Notes: generated from the sequence alone by a model not told the origin. A stretch of 64,000 nucleotides of DNA from Flavobacterium sp. LC2016-12 (GCF_015351595.1 NZ_JADKPT010000012.1:108890-172889); one strand, 5' to 3'. Shown: positions 27,059 through 36,796, counted from the stretch's first letter. Numbers and translations: made by a program.

Positions 27059-28594
27059 TTACAGTTTTCCTTTCCAGTAGTCTGTTTGAACAATGGCAGG
27101 ATTAATTGATATTATTGTCGGATCAACAGGCCAAAAACACCCCTGATGCGAGAGCCTGCTTGGACTCATCCAACTCACTCCTGCGTAGTAATTCATTCTG
27201 ATTCTGTCAAATCCAGATTGTCCTTCTCCTACAAGTTCAATAGCACGTTCGTCAAAAATGGCTTTAGTCAGTGATTGACTGTCTGTCGCACCGGTGTAGT
27301 TAGGTACATTTGCTTTGGATCTGATCGTGTTTAGATCAGAAACAGCAGCTGTAGTATTTCCTAATTTCATATTGGCTTCGGCTCTTAGAAGATAGATGTC
27401 TGCTAATCTAAAAATTAAGATATTGGATTCTGAAAATCTCGCATAAGGATCTGATGATTGACCATCACGTGTTGCCTGAGAATATTTCATTAAAGAAGAT
27501 TGTTCATTTGAATCAAAATCACTAAAAAATAATTCTTTACGCTTGTCATTATCTCGGTCAGAATCAGAATTCATCATATCCTTACCATAAAAATCATCAC
27601 TAATAATTGGGGCAGTTGAATTAGGATTTAGAAAAAATGGATCTGTTAATGTTAATCCTGTCATAGTATTATCTCCTCCGTCAACGCGATATGATTCATT
27701 CATGGCAGAACTGATATTGATCTCAAAAAGCCCTGTTTTAGATTGACCAATACACATATCATTAAAGCCATCAACGCCTTCATTTGCATAATCAATAAGT
27801 GAAGCATTACTGTTTCCTATTACAGAATTAGCAGCTGCCAGAGCCTGAGCCAACATTGCTGGGTTGCCTTGATCTCTACTCGCGTACCAAAGCGTAATAT
27901 GTGCTTTTAAGGCTTCAGCACTTGCTTTATTGGCGGTAATTGCCCATTTAGGAGCGCCTGGAGTTGAGTAGTCCAATAAACTAATTGCTTTATTGGCTGC
28001 TGCCAATGCAAAATCAAGCACTTTAAGTTCATTTTCTCTTGGTTTTGTAATGATATAACCATCCTTAATTAATTGATCTGAAGTTTCTATAACTTCATCA
28101 ACAATAGGCGCATCTCCCCAAATACGGGCCAGATAGAAATAAGACAATGATCGTACAAAAGCCGCTTCTCCAATTAATCTGTTTTTTTCGGCTTTCGACT
28201 GGAAATCGCTGTCCGGCATTTCGCTTACGTGTTTTTCAATAGAAAGTGCCCAGTTTGCAGCTCTGTAAAATCCTTTCCAGTTACGAGAATCATCACGATA
28301 AGCTAAAACATAATTACCGCTTCCTTCGATATAATCTACAATCCAGAATTGACTATCCATAAAAGTCATTCCGGTAAACTCTCCCCATAACATGAAGTTC
28401 GAATCTTTAGTCAATGCTTCTTTAAGTAAAGCATAATCTCCTGCTAGTGCTGATTCAACATTGGCTTGCGAAACCCAAAAATTTTGTGGAGTAGCAAGTC
28501 CTAATGGTTCTTGATCCAGCATATCTGTACAGCCAAATAGGCTTAAAAAGCCAAAAATCAGGACTGTTATTTTACTGTATGTATATTTTTTCAT
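27059..28594 (-). CDS. SusD/RagB-type lipoprotein
   Basis: 511 residues, lipobox LFGC ending at Cys22, followed by TDMLDQEPLG, a frequent SusD N-terminus. The TPR block EAAFVRSLSYFYLARIWGDA and the C-terminal IFDERAIELVGEGQSGFD are diagnostic. It starts 12 bases after the SusC stop, so the two form a pair. This pair is a distinct paralogue of the pair at 20084-24979 and is in the opposite orientation. Confidence 0.95.
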   Translation of the reverse strand: MKKYTYSKITVLIFGFLSLFGCTDMLDQEPLGLATPQNFWVSQANVESALAGDYALLKEALTKDSNFMLWGEFTGMTFMDSQFWIVDYIEGSGNYVLAYRDDSRNWKGFYRAANWALSIEKHVSEMPDSDFQSKAEKNRLIGEAAFVRSLSYFYLARIWGDAPIVDEVIETSDQLIKDGYIITKPRENELKVLDFALAAANKAISLLDYSTPGAPKWAITANKASAEALKAHITLWYASRDQGNPAMLAQALAAANSVIGNSNASLIDYANEGVDGFNDMCIGQSKTGLFEINISSAMNESYRVDGGDNTMTGLTLTDPFFLNPNSTAPIISDDFYGKDMMNSDSDRDNDKRKELFFSDFDSNEQSSLMKYSQATRDGQSSDPYARFSESNILIFRLADIYLLRAEANMKLGNTTAAVSDLNTIRSKANVPNYTGATDSQSLTKAIFDERAIELVGEGQSGFDRIRMNYYAGVSWMSPSRLSHQGCFWPVDPTIISINPAIVQTDYWKGKL

Positions 28595-28606
28595 TTTTAC
28601 TTCTAT

Positions 28607-31600
28607 TTAAAATTTAATATCCAATCCAAATGTGAATGTTTTTGATTGTGGATAACCGTTTCCAAGAGTATACCCCATTTCATCTACCTGAGAAGCATCT
28701 GCAACTACTTTAGAACGTTGCCATTGATATGGATTTAAAATTGTTCCATAAACACGTACTCTAGAAATATGCATTTGATCTAAAACACGATTTTTGTCAA
28801 TTGTATATCCAAGAGTAGCATTTGATATTTTCCAATAATCACCACTTTCTTTCCATAAAGACTGACCACTTCTAAATCTGTAGTAAGGAGTAGTATTAGG
28901 AAGAGCTGGGTATAAAGCCGGGTAGCGTACTCCCGCTGCACCATCTCCGGGATTCTGCCAAAATGATAAATTACTTAGATCTTGTAGTCCTGTAGTAGCC
29001 CAGTCCGTCCCTCTGTCATAATTGTCCAAATATCTTTGTGTAGATGAATCTATAATATCAGAACCAAATGAGAATTGACTGTAGGCTTGTAAATACCATC
29101 CTTTGTATCTTAAGTTCAAATTAAATAAACCTGTGAAATCTGGTGTTGGCTTAAATGAAGTATCTAATTTGTAATCGCCAGCTTCATCTAACAAATAATC
29201 ACCATTGTAATCTTTCCATATTGGTGTACCAGGTGCAATAGTTCCCCAGGCAGATTTGCCGTGCAGCACTTCTCCTGTATATGGATTTACTGGTAACTGG
29301 CTTAGATAATCTATAATATACTCATTCTGGAATTGAACAGGAAGAATTAATGGCATCCCAACTACATATCCATAATCTCTACCTCTGTTTGCATCATATC
29401 CGTAATAATCTTTGTTTCCGTTAGGAAGCTTTGTTACGTAATTTTTATTTTGACTTACCCCTGCAGTTACCTCCAGTTTCCAAGGATTTGTTGCTGAGAA
29501 GATTTGGAATTTAACCATTGATTCCCATCCGTAATTCATTACTCCCGCTATATTTGATTTGGCCTGATTGAAGCCTGAATAAGCTGGGAAAGGTGTTTCG
29601 AATAATAGATTCTCTGTTTTTTTATTGTAGGCATCAAAAGTTACATTGATACGATTATTAAACAAATCCAAATCGAAACCAATATCCCATTGTTTTGCAC
29701 TTACCCAGGAAAGGTTAGGGTTTCCAATAGTATTATAATCTGTTACGACTCCTGTTGTACCTCCATAAGTGGAAACATTCATTAAGTTAGACCATAATGG
29801 ATTTCCACCATATCCTAATTGGTAAGATCCATATCTTAAAAAGTTCTCGTCAATTTCATTTCCATTTACACCATAACTGGCTCTTAATTTTCCATAACTT
29901 ATAATGTTTTCTCCCCAACTTTTGATGAAAGACTCATCAGAAAAAACCCAGCCTAATGCCACAGAAGAGAAATTGGCATAACGAACATCTTCACCAAAAC
30001 GAGAAGAACCATCCCTACTAAAAGCAACATCAACCATATAACGATCTTTGTAACGATACCCTACACGGCCAAAATAAGATAGCAAAGCATTGGATTCGAT
30101 ACTTGTGTAACCATTAATTTGATCCTGCGTATAACGATTATTGATAACCTTGATAGCGTCTACACCAAATCCTTTGGCATAAATGAACATATCTTCGTAT
30201 TTGTTATAGTCCGTTTTTTGCCCTAATACAGCCGTAACAGTATGTTCACCAAATTTTTTCAAATAGTTAAAATAAAGATCTGAAGATAAATTTTTACGGT
30301 TATATAAAGCATAACTGGCAAAACCATCACCATCTTCGCGCACCGTTGAAGGCTCATAATAATTTTTCTTTTCAGAACTATACACATAATTAAATTGAGC
30401 ATTAACAGAAAAAGCAGAAGTGAAATCATATTTCATAAAATCAGAAAAGGTCACTTGTGTCACTTCATCAGTATTCAGTTTTTCTGATAATTCTCCTTGT
30501 AATGATTTCCTTTTAGCGTCAGAAATATAGAATAAAGAAGAATTTAAGTTTGATGGGTCAGTAGGTAATGTGTTATTAAATTGAAAATTTCCGCCGTCCG
30601 GATTTCCCTGACCCGTTTGATTGTCGGTTAATACTAAATTCACACGAAATTGATTGTCAAAATTTTGTCCAACTTTAGAATTGATATTTCCTGAAAAAGT
30701 ATAACGCTTAAAACCTGAGTTTTTAATAACTCCTTCTACATTATCGTATCCTAATGACAATCTATAGTTGGTCGATTCTGATCCGCCTCTCATACCTAAA
30801 TTATACTTATTAGAAATCCCGGTTCTATAAAACAAACCCTGATAGTCTACTTTGTTATTAAAGGCCGGATTCAAACTATCAGAGAGAACCATCGGAATAT
30901 GGGATGTTTGTACATCATCTGATTTCCACCATTTGTAAACCATGGCCATTTTGGCATTTCGTTCAGCAGATCCAATATTCATTGGTACTAAATCTGGAAT
31001 AGGAGATAAACCTGTGTTTAATGAAAAAGTAAATTCCGGTTTATCTAAAGCTCCTCCTTTTTTAGTGGTAATGATAATAACCCCATTAGCACCTCGTGAT
31101 CCGTAAATAGCGGCCGCAGAAGCATCTTTTAAGAAATCTATTTTTTCAATATCATTTGGATTCAAAGAAGCCAAAAAGTCTGTATTGGAAGTATTGTATC
31201 CCGCTAAATCTTCTAAAGAAGTCTGTACTCCGTCAATTACATAAAGCGGGCTGCTGTAGCCTGAAGACATACTTGTATTTCCGCGTATAACCAAAGAACC
31301 TCTTCCTCCGGGAGCACCGGTTTGAGTAGGAGTTTGTACTCCGGTTGCCAGACTACCAATGATAGAAGAAACACTAATTACCGGAATGTCCTGTAAGTCT
31401 TTGCTGGTAATAGTGGATACTGCTGCATTTACATTTTTTTTATGGACTTTTTGATATCCAATAACCACAACGTCAGTTAAGTCGTTTTGAGCAGATTTAA
31501 GTTTAATGTTGTAATTTTTTTGAGTTCCAACCGTAATCTCTTTGTTTTGATAACCTACAAATGAGATAAGTAAAATATCTCCTTCTTTTGCGGCTATAGA

Positions 31601-31933
31601 AAAACTTCCGTCTACATCAGTAATAGCTTGTGTAGTAGTGCCTTTTACTTTAACGGTTGCTCCTGATAAATTTTCGCCTAATTCACCTAAAATTTTTCCA
31701 GTGATGGGATTGTCAATTTTGGATGTGATTAGTTTTCCTTCGGGTTTTGATCTCTCAGGAAGTTTCATTAAAATATCTTTCTTTGAATCAGGAGAGAATT
31801 TTAATGTATTTCCAAATGAAGAAATAGTAAATAAGAATGCAAAAAAGAATATCGCTTTCTTTTTCATCAAAAGAAATATTTTTTTTTGCTTGGTTAATAG
31901 CCCAGCCGGAGCCGGGTCAAATTGGTTTCTCAT
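28607..31933 (-). CDS. SusC/RagA-type TonB-dependent outer-membrane transporter
   Basis: 1108 residues from the first ATG. An internal ATG at 31867 would start the protein at MKKKAIFFFAFLFTISSF, a standard signal peptide, and may be the true start. A carboxypeptidase-like domain (GKILGELGENLSGATVKVKG) and TonB-box region (DLTDVVVIGYQ) follow. The plug has GSLVIRGNTSM and KIDFLKDASAAAIYGSRGANG, and the barrel ends in the typical YPQSKTFTFGLDIKF. It heads the operon SusC, SusD, fasciclin, DUF5007. A terminator of the upstream GH35 gene lies at 32040, so this operon likely has its own promoter between 31934 and 32040, though no consensus box is seen. Confidence 0.95.
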   Translation of the reverse strand: MRNQFDPAPAGLLTKQKKIFLLMKKKAIFFFAFLFTISSFGNTLKFSPDSKKDILMKLPERSKPEGKLITSKIDNPITGKILGELGENLSGATVKVKGTTTQAITDVDGSFSIAAKEGDILLISFVGYQNKEITVGTQKNYNIKLKSAQNDLTDVVVIGYQKVHKKNVNAAVSTITSKDLQDIPVISVSSIIGSLATGVQTPTQTGAPGGRGSLVIRGNTSMSSGYSSPLYVIDGVQTSLEDLAGYNTSNTDFLASLNPNDIEKIDFLKDASAAAIYGSRGANGVIIITTKKGGALDKPEFTFSLNTGLSPIPDLVPMNIGSAERNAKMAMVYKWWKSDDVQTSHIPMVLSDSLNPAFNNKVDYQGLFYRTGISNKYNLGMRGGSESTNYRLSLGYDNVEGVIKNSGFKRYTFSGNINSKVGQNFDNQFRVNLVLTDNQTGQGNPDGGNFQFNNTLPTDPSNLNSSLFYISDAKRKSLQGELSEKLNTDEVTQVTFSDFMKYDFTSAFSVNAQFNYVYSSEKKNYYEPSTVREDGDGFASYALYNRKNLSSDLYFNYLKKFGEHTVTAVLGQKTDYNKYEDMFIYAKGFGVDAIKVINNRYTQDQINGYTSIESNALLSYFGRVGYRYKDRYMVDVAFSRDGSSRFGEDVRYANFSSVALGWVFSDESFIKSWGENIISYGKLRASYGVNGNEIDENFLRYGSYQLGYGGNPLWSNLMNVSTYGGTTGVVTDYNTIGNPNLSWVSAKQWDIGFDLDLFNNRINVTFDAYNKKTENLLFETPFPAYSGFNQAKSNIAGVMNYGWESMVKFQIFSATNPWKLEVTAGVSQNKNYVTKLPNGNKDYYGYDANRGRDYGYVVGMPLILPVQFQNEYIIDYLSQLPVNPYTGEVLHGKSAWGTIAPGTPIWKDYNGDYLLDEAGDYKLDTSFKPTPDFTGLFNLNLRYKGWYLQAYSQFSFGSDIIDSSTQRYLDNYDRGTDWATTGLQDLSNLSFWQNPGDGAAGVRYPALYPALPNTTPYYRFRSGQSLWKESGDYWKISNATLGYTIDKNRVLDQMHISRVRVYGTILNPYQWQRSKVVADASQVDEMGYTLGNGYPQSKTFTFGLDIKF

Positions 31934-32039
31934 AAATTGGTTGTTTAAGTGGTTTATAAATATGGTTTAATTAAATGGTTGATGTAATAACAGTTCGCCC
32001 TCTTGGCTCGTTGTTGGCGATTTTAATTTGGTTGAAATC

Positions 32040-32074
32040 AAAAAATAGAAGCATGGTGAGTACTGCTATTTTTT
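32040..32074 (-). terminator. Terminator after the GH35 gene
   Basis: AAAAAATAG (32040-32048) and CTATTTTTT (32066-32074) form a 9-bp stem with A and T tails, in the gap between the GH35 stop (32239) and the SusC start on the same strand. Confidence 0.5.
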
Positions 32075-32121
32075 GATATTTATTTGTTTAATTATTTTAA
32101 AACAAGGCATAGGAAGGACAA

Positions 32122-32152
32122 TAAGTAAACCGGTTTTCGGTTTAACTTACTT
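32122..32152. repeat. Inverted repeat AAGTAAACC...GGTTTAACTT
   Basis: In the 305-bp gap between SusC and GH35 an imperfect inverted repeat (one bulged base) surrounds a GGTTTTC loop. It may be an operator for the SusC operon or part of the GH35 3' end. It lacks a T run for termination. Confidence 0.3.
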
Positions 32153-32238
32153 AAAATTAGACAGTAAATAGAGATGGCTATTTAGGCTCGTTCTTAATTT
32201 TCATTGCCCTAATTTTTCTCATGGAAAACCTATCTTTT

Positions 32239-34104
32239 TTACTTAGGTTCTCCCTTCTCGGGCTGTAAACTTTCTAATATTGGCGTTTCTAAAGTTCCTA
32301 CTGAAGTTTGTACTTTGTCATTTTTCTGTTCAAAAATTACAATATCATTAGCACCTTTTTTCAACCAGCATCCGGGAAGATATAAGGTTTGTTGAGGTCC
32401 AACACTCCAGTAACGCCCGATGTTGATTCCGTTTACAAAAACGATTCCTTTACCCCAATCGCGCATATCAAGGAAAGTGTCACCAACTGCACTCAGGTTA
32501 AATGTCCCCTGGTATACTGCTGGCGCTCCAACTTTTGCGTTATTTTTAGCATCGGTTAAATTAGGAACGACATCCATTGGTAGCTGGTACATATTCCAAT
32601 CGCCCGTAATTGTTTGTCCGTTGATGATTACAGGTGAAATAATTCCTTTTGTACTATTTATAATGTCTGCTCCGTAATTAATACGTCCCATATTTTCAAC
32701 TATAATATCCAAAGTGGCATTAAAAGGAACATCGATCGTACAATCGTATTTTTTGTAGTAACGATTCAGTTCAGCTACTTTTACTCCATTCACATATACA
32801 ATTGCATAATCACGAAGCCCTTTTAACTCAAGTGTTCCACTAATAGGCTGTTTGAATTTTTTACTGTACCAAACGTAGCCATGTCCTTGATTTAAATCCT
32901 CAAAAGTTAAAGGTGAATCTGCATTAACTGGTTTTACTTTATTCTTTAAATATTCCAGACTAACGGCTTTTGTTAATTTAATATTTGGAATAGAAATTAC
33001 CGGAATCTTTGCAGGAACTGCTGGTGTTTTAGGATTTTTTAGTAGCTCGCGTAATGCATTATATTTTTCTGTTCCCCAACCTGCTTCGCTTATTGGTGCA
33101 TCATAATCATATGTAGTTAAATCTGGCTGAATGTCGTGATTTCCATCATAATTTGCCCCGGAGGTAAAACCGAAATTGGTTCCTCCATGCACCATATAAT
33201 AGTTGAAGGAAACCCCTGCATCAAGATATTTTTGAGTTTGTTTTGCTACACTTTCGGTAGAAACTTTCGGGAATTCTTCAGCCCAGTGATCTAACCATCC
33301 CGGATAAAATTCAGCCACCATATACGGACCTTTTCCGTTGTTGTATTTATTGACTATTTCTTTTAGTTTAGCTACGTCATCTTCACCATTTGCTGTTGGC
33401 AAAGCTCCCGGTAGGGCACCGCCTTCAAATAACCAGCTACCATCCGAAGTAAAGAAAGGAACATTAAAACCGACATCTTTTAGTTGTTGAAAAACTGCTG
33501 CACTGTATTTTTTATGCTCTTCTAACGGGATATCTTTGCGCTGCGCTACATAAGAACCGAACTCATTTTCACCCTGAACCATAATTATTGGGCCTCCATT
33601 ACTAACCAATAAATTTTTAACCTGTCCATAAAGTGCTGTAAAGTAAGATTTTGTCGCAGCTAAATATTGAGGATTATTACCACGAATAACCATTCCCGGA
33701 ACATTTCGTAAAAACCACGGATATCCGCCAAACTCCCATTCGGCGCAAACATACGGTCCCGGACGTAAAATGACATACAATCCTTCTTCCTGAGCAATCT
33801 TTATATATTCGGCAATATCTTTATTCCCTGTTTTAAAATCCCAAACACCAGGCGCTGTTTCATGATAATTCCAAAAAACATAGGTTGCCACGGCATTTAG
33901 TCCCATCGCTTTCATCATTTGTAAACGATGACGCCAATAAGGCTTGGGAATACGCGCATAATGCATTTCTCCACTATGAATCTGAATAGGTTTTCCGTCT
34001 AAAACAAAATTGCCATCCGTAATAGCAAAATTGTGTTTAGTTTGTCCTTTTGCGTTTACTGCCAGCAAAAGAAAGAGAAATAAAGTAAAAAGATTTTTTT
34101 TCAT
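32239..34104 (-). CDS. Glycoside hydrolase family 35 beta-galactosidase
   Basis: 621 residues from the ATG at 34104, chosen over one 36 bases upstream because it gives a normal Sec signal peptide (MKKNLFTLFLFLLLAVNAKG). The TIM barrel begins at FVLDGKPIQIHSGEMHYARI, the GH35 signature. GPYVCAEWEFGGYPWFLR and VQGENEFGSY follow; the latter holds the acid/base Glu, and VAEFYPGWLDHW the nucleophile Glu. Beta-sandwich domains end the protein (GTNIGRYW-type GINIGRYWSVGPQ). It releases terminal beta-galactose outside the cytoplasm. The kinase at 34151 precedes it in the same operon. Confidence 0.95.
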   Translation of the reverse strand: MKKNLFTLFLFLLLAVNAKGQTKHNFAITDGNFVLDGKPIQIHSGEMHYARIPKPYWRHRLQMMKAMGLNAVATYVFWNYHETAPGVWDFKTGNKDIAEYIKIAQEEGLYVILRPGPYVCAEWEFGGYPWFLRNVPGMVIRGNNPQYLAATKSYFTALYGQVKNLLVSNGGPIIMVQGENEFGSYVAQRKDIPLEEHKKYSAAVFQQLKDVGFNVPFFTSDGSWLFEGGALPGALPTANGEDDVAKLKEIVNKYNNGKGPYMVAEFYPGWLDHWAEEFPKVSTESVAKQTQKYLDAGVSFNYYMVHGGTNFGFTSGANYDGNHDIQPDLTTYDYDAPISEAGWGTEKYNALRELLKNPKTPAVPAKIPVISIPNIKLTKAVSLEYLKNKVKPVNADSPLTFEDLNQGHGYVWYSKKFKQPISGTLELKGLRDYAIVYVNGVKVAELNRYYKKYDCTIDVPFNATLDIIVENMGRINYGADIINSTKGIISPVIINGQTITGDWNMYQLPMDVVPNLTDAKNNAKVGAPAVYQGTFNLSAVGDTFLDMRDWGKGIVFVNGINIGRYWSVGPQQTLYLPGCWLKKGANDIVIFEQKNDKVQTSVGTLETPILESLQPEKGEPK

Positions 34105-34150
34105 GTAACTATTTAATTTTAATGGATACCAACGAACCATTGTTTGTTTT

Positions 34151-35251
34151 TTATTTTTTATTTAGAATCAAAGACAGTTTTCCCTTGAGAAATGTTATTG
34201 TCTTGTGTTGAAACGGAACTGTTTTTTTTGTTTTCAAATAAGATTGTGCACTGTCCATAAGTTTAATTTGGGTTTTTGCTCTTACCAGATTCTGATTTTC
34301 ATATGTTGTAGCATAATAACGATCATTATTTAAGTAATCTCCTAAGAAACGACAGGCTTGTTCGAAAAGAATCAAGGGTAAACTTAGATGGATATTTTTA
34401 GCTTCTTTCTCAGACATAAAAGAAGAGGCTACATTAAAATAAGCTTTCATAAAGGCCTCATAAATTTCTATATCAAAACATACTTTTGATAGATCTTTTT
34501 CTTCTTCTGTAGCGGTGTTAGTCCCTGTTCTTAAGGCATCACCGATATCATGAAAAATACTTCCTGGCATTATAGTATCAAAATCAATTATGCATAGAAT
34601 GTTTTTGTTTTCATCAAAAAGCATGTTCCCTATTTTAGTATCATTGTGGACTACTCTCAGCGGTATTTTTCCTGTATTTATATCAATAGCGACATCCTGA
34701 ATATTCTTAAAATTAGATTCTATAAACGCAATTGATTCTTTTGCTTCTAATAGCCTTTCCGGTGAAGCTTTTTTAATACTTTCCTTAAAATCGTGGAATC
34801 TTTTTATAGTATTATGAAAGTCTGGGATAGTGTATTCTAATTCTGAAACAGGAAAATTAAGCAATGCCGTATGAAATTTTGCTAAATAAGCGCCCACCTG
34901 ACTAGCAACCACATTCGAGTCAATTCGGTCCAGGACCAAAGAAGGGATGTAAGTTGAAAGCTGCCAAATCGATTGATTTTGTTCTGAATAAAAATGGCCA
35001 TTTTTGTTCTCAATAAATGTCAATGTAAAAAAACCGTTTGCATTCAGATAGCAAGTTGTTTTGATTTTATTGTTCAACAAAGCTTTTATGTTTGGAAACA
35101 CAGTTTGGTTTATCTTTTGTAGAATATAGTCGGCATCGGCAGTCTTAATCTTATAAGTACTATTAATCAGTCCAATATCGATGACAGTGTAGGCAATTAT
35201 AGATTTGTCCGGATAAAAATCCTGAAAGACTGTTTGAATTAATTCTTCCAT
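34151..35251 (-). CDS. APH-fold kinase, N-acetylhexosamine kinase (NahK)-like
   Basis: A 366-residue cytoplasmic kinase of the aminoglycoside/choline-kinase fold. The catalytic loop HNDTKIGNMLFD and the metal-binding CIIDFDTIMPGSIFHDIGDA are closest in style to bifidobacterial N-acetylhexosamine 1-kinase, which acts after galacto-N-biose or lacto-N-biose phosphorolysis. No phosphorylase is seen in this window. Pairing with a GH35 beta-galactosidase suggests use of a beta-galactosyl-HexNAc glycan. It is not likely to be an antibiotic-resistance enzyme. The operon is possibly under the palindromic operators at 35838. Confidence 0.8.
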   Translation of the reverse strand: MEELIQTVFQDFYPDKSIIAYTVIDIGLINSTYKIKTADADYILQKINQTVFPNIKALLNNKIKTTCYLNANGFFTLTFIENKNGHFYSEQNQSIWQLSTYIPSLVLDRIDSNVVASQVGAYLAKFHTALLNFPVSELEYTIPDFHNTIKRFHDFKESIKKASPERLLEAKESIAFIESNFKNIQDVAIDINTGKIPLRVVHNDTKIGNMLFDENKNILCIIDFDTIMPGSIFHDIGDALRTGTNTATEEEKDLSKVCFDIEIYEAFMKAYFNVASSFMSEKEAKNIHLSLPLILFEQACRFLGDYLNNDRYYATTYENQNLVRAKTQIKLMDSAQSYLKTKKTVPFQHKTITFLKGKLSLILNKK

Positions 35252-35451
35252 ACTATCATTTGATGAATGTCGTTAGTATGTGTGTTTTTCGTCTCTATTT
35301 CAATCAAATCTATATAAGTTGTATAATTAATTTCAGCCAGTTGGGAATGTTTTTTTGAAATCTCAATATTTGATTTTCTAGTCTTTAACTTTTTAAAGGC
35401 ACCGTGTTTTGTTAAAATAACTACGGCTAATTCTGCTAATTTTGGCTTCAT
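35239..35451 (-). CDS. Small hypothetical ORF overlapping the NahK-like gene
   Basis: A 70-residue lysine-rich ORF whose end overlaps the kinase start by 13 bases, as in translational coupling. No recognisable domain or signal peptide. It could be a leader ORF, a remnant of a lost upstream gene, or noise in an AT-rich region. Confidence 0.3.
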   Translation of the reverse strand: MKPKLAELAVVILTKHGAFKKLKTRKSNIEISKKHSQLAEINYTTYIDLIEIETKNTHTNDIHQMIVWKN

Positions 35452-36413
35452 CTACTTTGGTTATGCTTTATTAATATAAATCTCAATTGCTCTTTCAGCT
35501 GTAGAATATTTTTGAAGTAAAATCTTGTTATTAAAAGGTTTACTCTTTGCTTATTCCGAAAATTATTCTTCAAAAAAGTAAATCAAATTAATACTAATTT
35601 TTACCCTTTTTTAACAAATATTAGTTCTTGGAAAGACCTCGTTTTTAGGTTTATTTCAAAGATTTAAAAAATGATCAAAAAGACATTATTAAATAATGTT
35701 GCCTTTTCATAAAAAAGTTAAAAAATATTACTGAATTGGTATTTTAATTGTTTTTAAATTAAAAATATGGGTTGGTTGTTCGTAATTCAATGACTAAACT
35801 ATATATTTTTTTTAAATAAAAAAAGAAAATTTTAAAAAATGTGTTCGAACACATTAAATTTATGTGCACGAGCACATTAAACACGCCAAATGTCAACTAT
35901 TAGCTTTTTTTTATGGTTTTACGATTTTTTATAAATAACAAGAAAAAACTTTCTTTGCACTTGAAAGATCTAACTCGAGTTGAAAAGTTCAAAAGAAATA
36001 GATTAACTAAGAAGTAGGTTTGATTGAAATGAAAAAAAAAGTTGATTTTTCTTATTTTTTTGCTGATTTATTGAAAACGAATTTTGTTGTGTAAGTAATT
36101 ACAGAACGAAGGAGAAAATCTTTATGGGTAGTTAGGAGTATTAGATATTAAAAAAAAGATATTCTGACGAGAAAGCTATTTAAAAGGTAAGAGGAGATAA
36201 AAAAAGGATTTGGTACATCTAACTGTGTTTTGTGATGACTTAGTGTGAGAATAAAGATGTAATGGTTTCGATTGCTTATAATGTGCTAAAGTGTTATCAG
36301 ATGGAAGAGTAATGTTTGTGTTGCAAAGCCAGAGCCTTTAACTGTAGTTTTTTTGTTTCGCGACTTCGAAAGCTTGCAAAATAGAAAATATCTCATAAGA
36401 GTTTACGAACTAC
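35452..36413. other. ~960-bp AT-rich intergenic region
   Basis: No coding frame of convincing length. It holds the two palindromic operators (35838-35877), a short 17-codon ORF near 36029, and a TAGGTTTG box at 36015 on the plus strand without a partner TTG. It may contain remnants of a lost gene between the kinase operon and the tRNA cassette. Confidence 0.5.
35838..35877. promoter_or_regulatory. Tandem LacI/GalR-type palindromic operators
   Basis: AATGTGTTCGAACACATT (35838-35855) is a perfect 18-bp palindrome. ATGTGCACGAGCACAT (35862-35877) is a 16-bp palindrome with one central mismatch. Both share ATGTGnnCGnnCACAT, with centres 23 bp apart, about two helical turns. They are typical of LacI-family sites. 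No LacI gene is present in the window; the minus-strand kinase/GH35 operon downstream is the probable target. Confidence 0.6.
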
Positions 36414-36450
36414 AAAAAAAGCCTGAGAATATAGATTCTCAGGCTTTCTC
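36414..36450 (-). terminator. Terminator of the tRNA operon
   Basis: GCCTGAGAAT (36421-36430) pairs with ATTCTCAGGC (36435-36444) around ATAG. On the minus strand a T run follows, directly downstream of tRNA-Leu. The plus strand also has a T run, so it may act both ways. Confidence 0.85.
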
Positions 36451-36460
36451 TTTTTTATCG

Positions 36461-36543
36461 TGACCATGGAGGGATTTGAACCCTCACGCCCTTGCGAGCA
36501 CCACCCCCTCAAGATGGCGAGTCTACCGTTTCTCCACATGGCC
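36461..36543 (-). tRNA. tRNA-Leu(GAG)
   Basis: 83 nt with a long variable arm. The acceptor GGCCATG pairs with CATGGTC, the anticodon stem CCATC pairs with GGTGG around TTGAGGG (anticodon GAG), the T-arm is GGGTTCAAATCCC, and the discriminator is A. Third gene of the cassette. Confidence 0.95.
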
Positions 36544-36587
36544 TAAAATGAAAAAAGGTCAAGTAATAAAAATTACTCGACCTTTTG

Positions 36588-36660
36588 TGACCCGACTGGG
36601 GCTCGAACCCAGGACCCCATCATTAAAAGTGATGTGCTCTACCGACTGAGCTATCGAGTC
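36588..36660 (-). tRNA. tRNA-Lys(TTT), copy 2
   Basis: 73 nt, cloverleaf and anticodon loop CTTTTAA as for the copy at 2530, with one D-loop base different. A hairpin related to the terminator at 2490 follows, before tRNA-Leu. Confidence 0.97.
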
Positions 36661-36700
36661 ATTGCCTTCAAGAAACTTATGTTGTTAATCACATATTTTG

Positions 36701-36773
36701 TGACCCGACTGGGGCTCGAACCCAGGACCCCATCATTAAAAGTGATGTGCTCTACCGACTGAGCTATCGAGTC
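36701..36773 (-). tRNA. tRNA-Lys(TTT), copy 3
   Basis: 73 nt, identical in sequence to the copy at 36588 and first in the operon; 40 bases separate the two. Tandem duplicates of this kind arise by unequal recombination. Confidence 0.97.
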
Positions 36774-36796
36774 ATTATGTTTCTTGAATGCGGGTG

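Noticed and set aside
34151..35251. Aminoglycoside phosphotransferase (resistance gene)
   Set aside because: Only the general APH fold is shared; motifs and sugar-locus context fit a hexosamine-type kinase.
36588..36773. CRISPR-like direct repeats
   Set aside because: The repeated unit is tRNA-Lys; there are only two copies and no unique spacers of CRISPR size.
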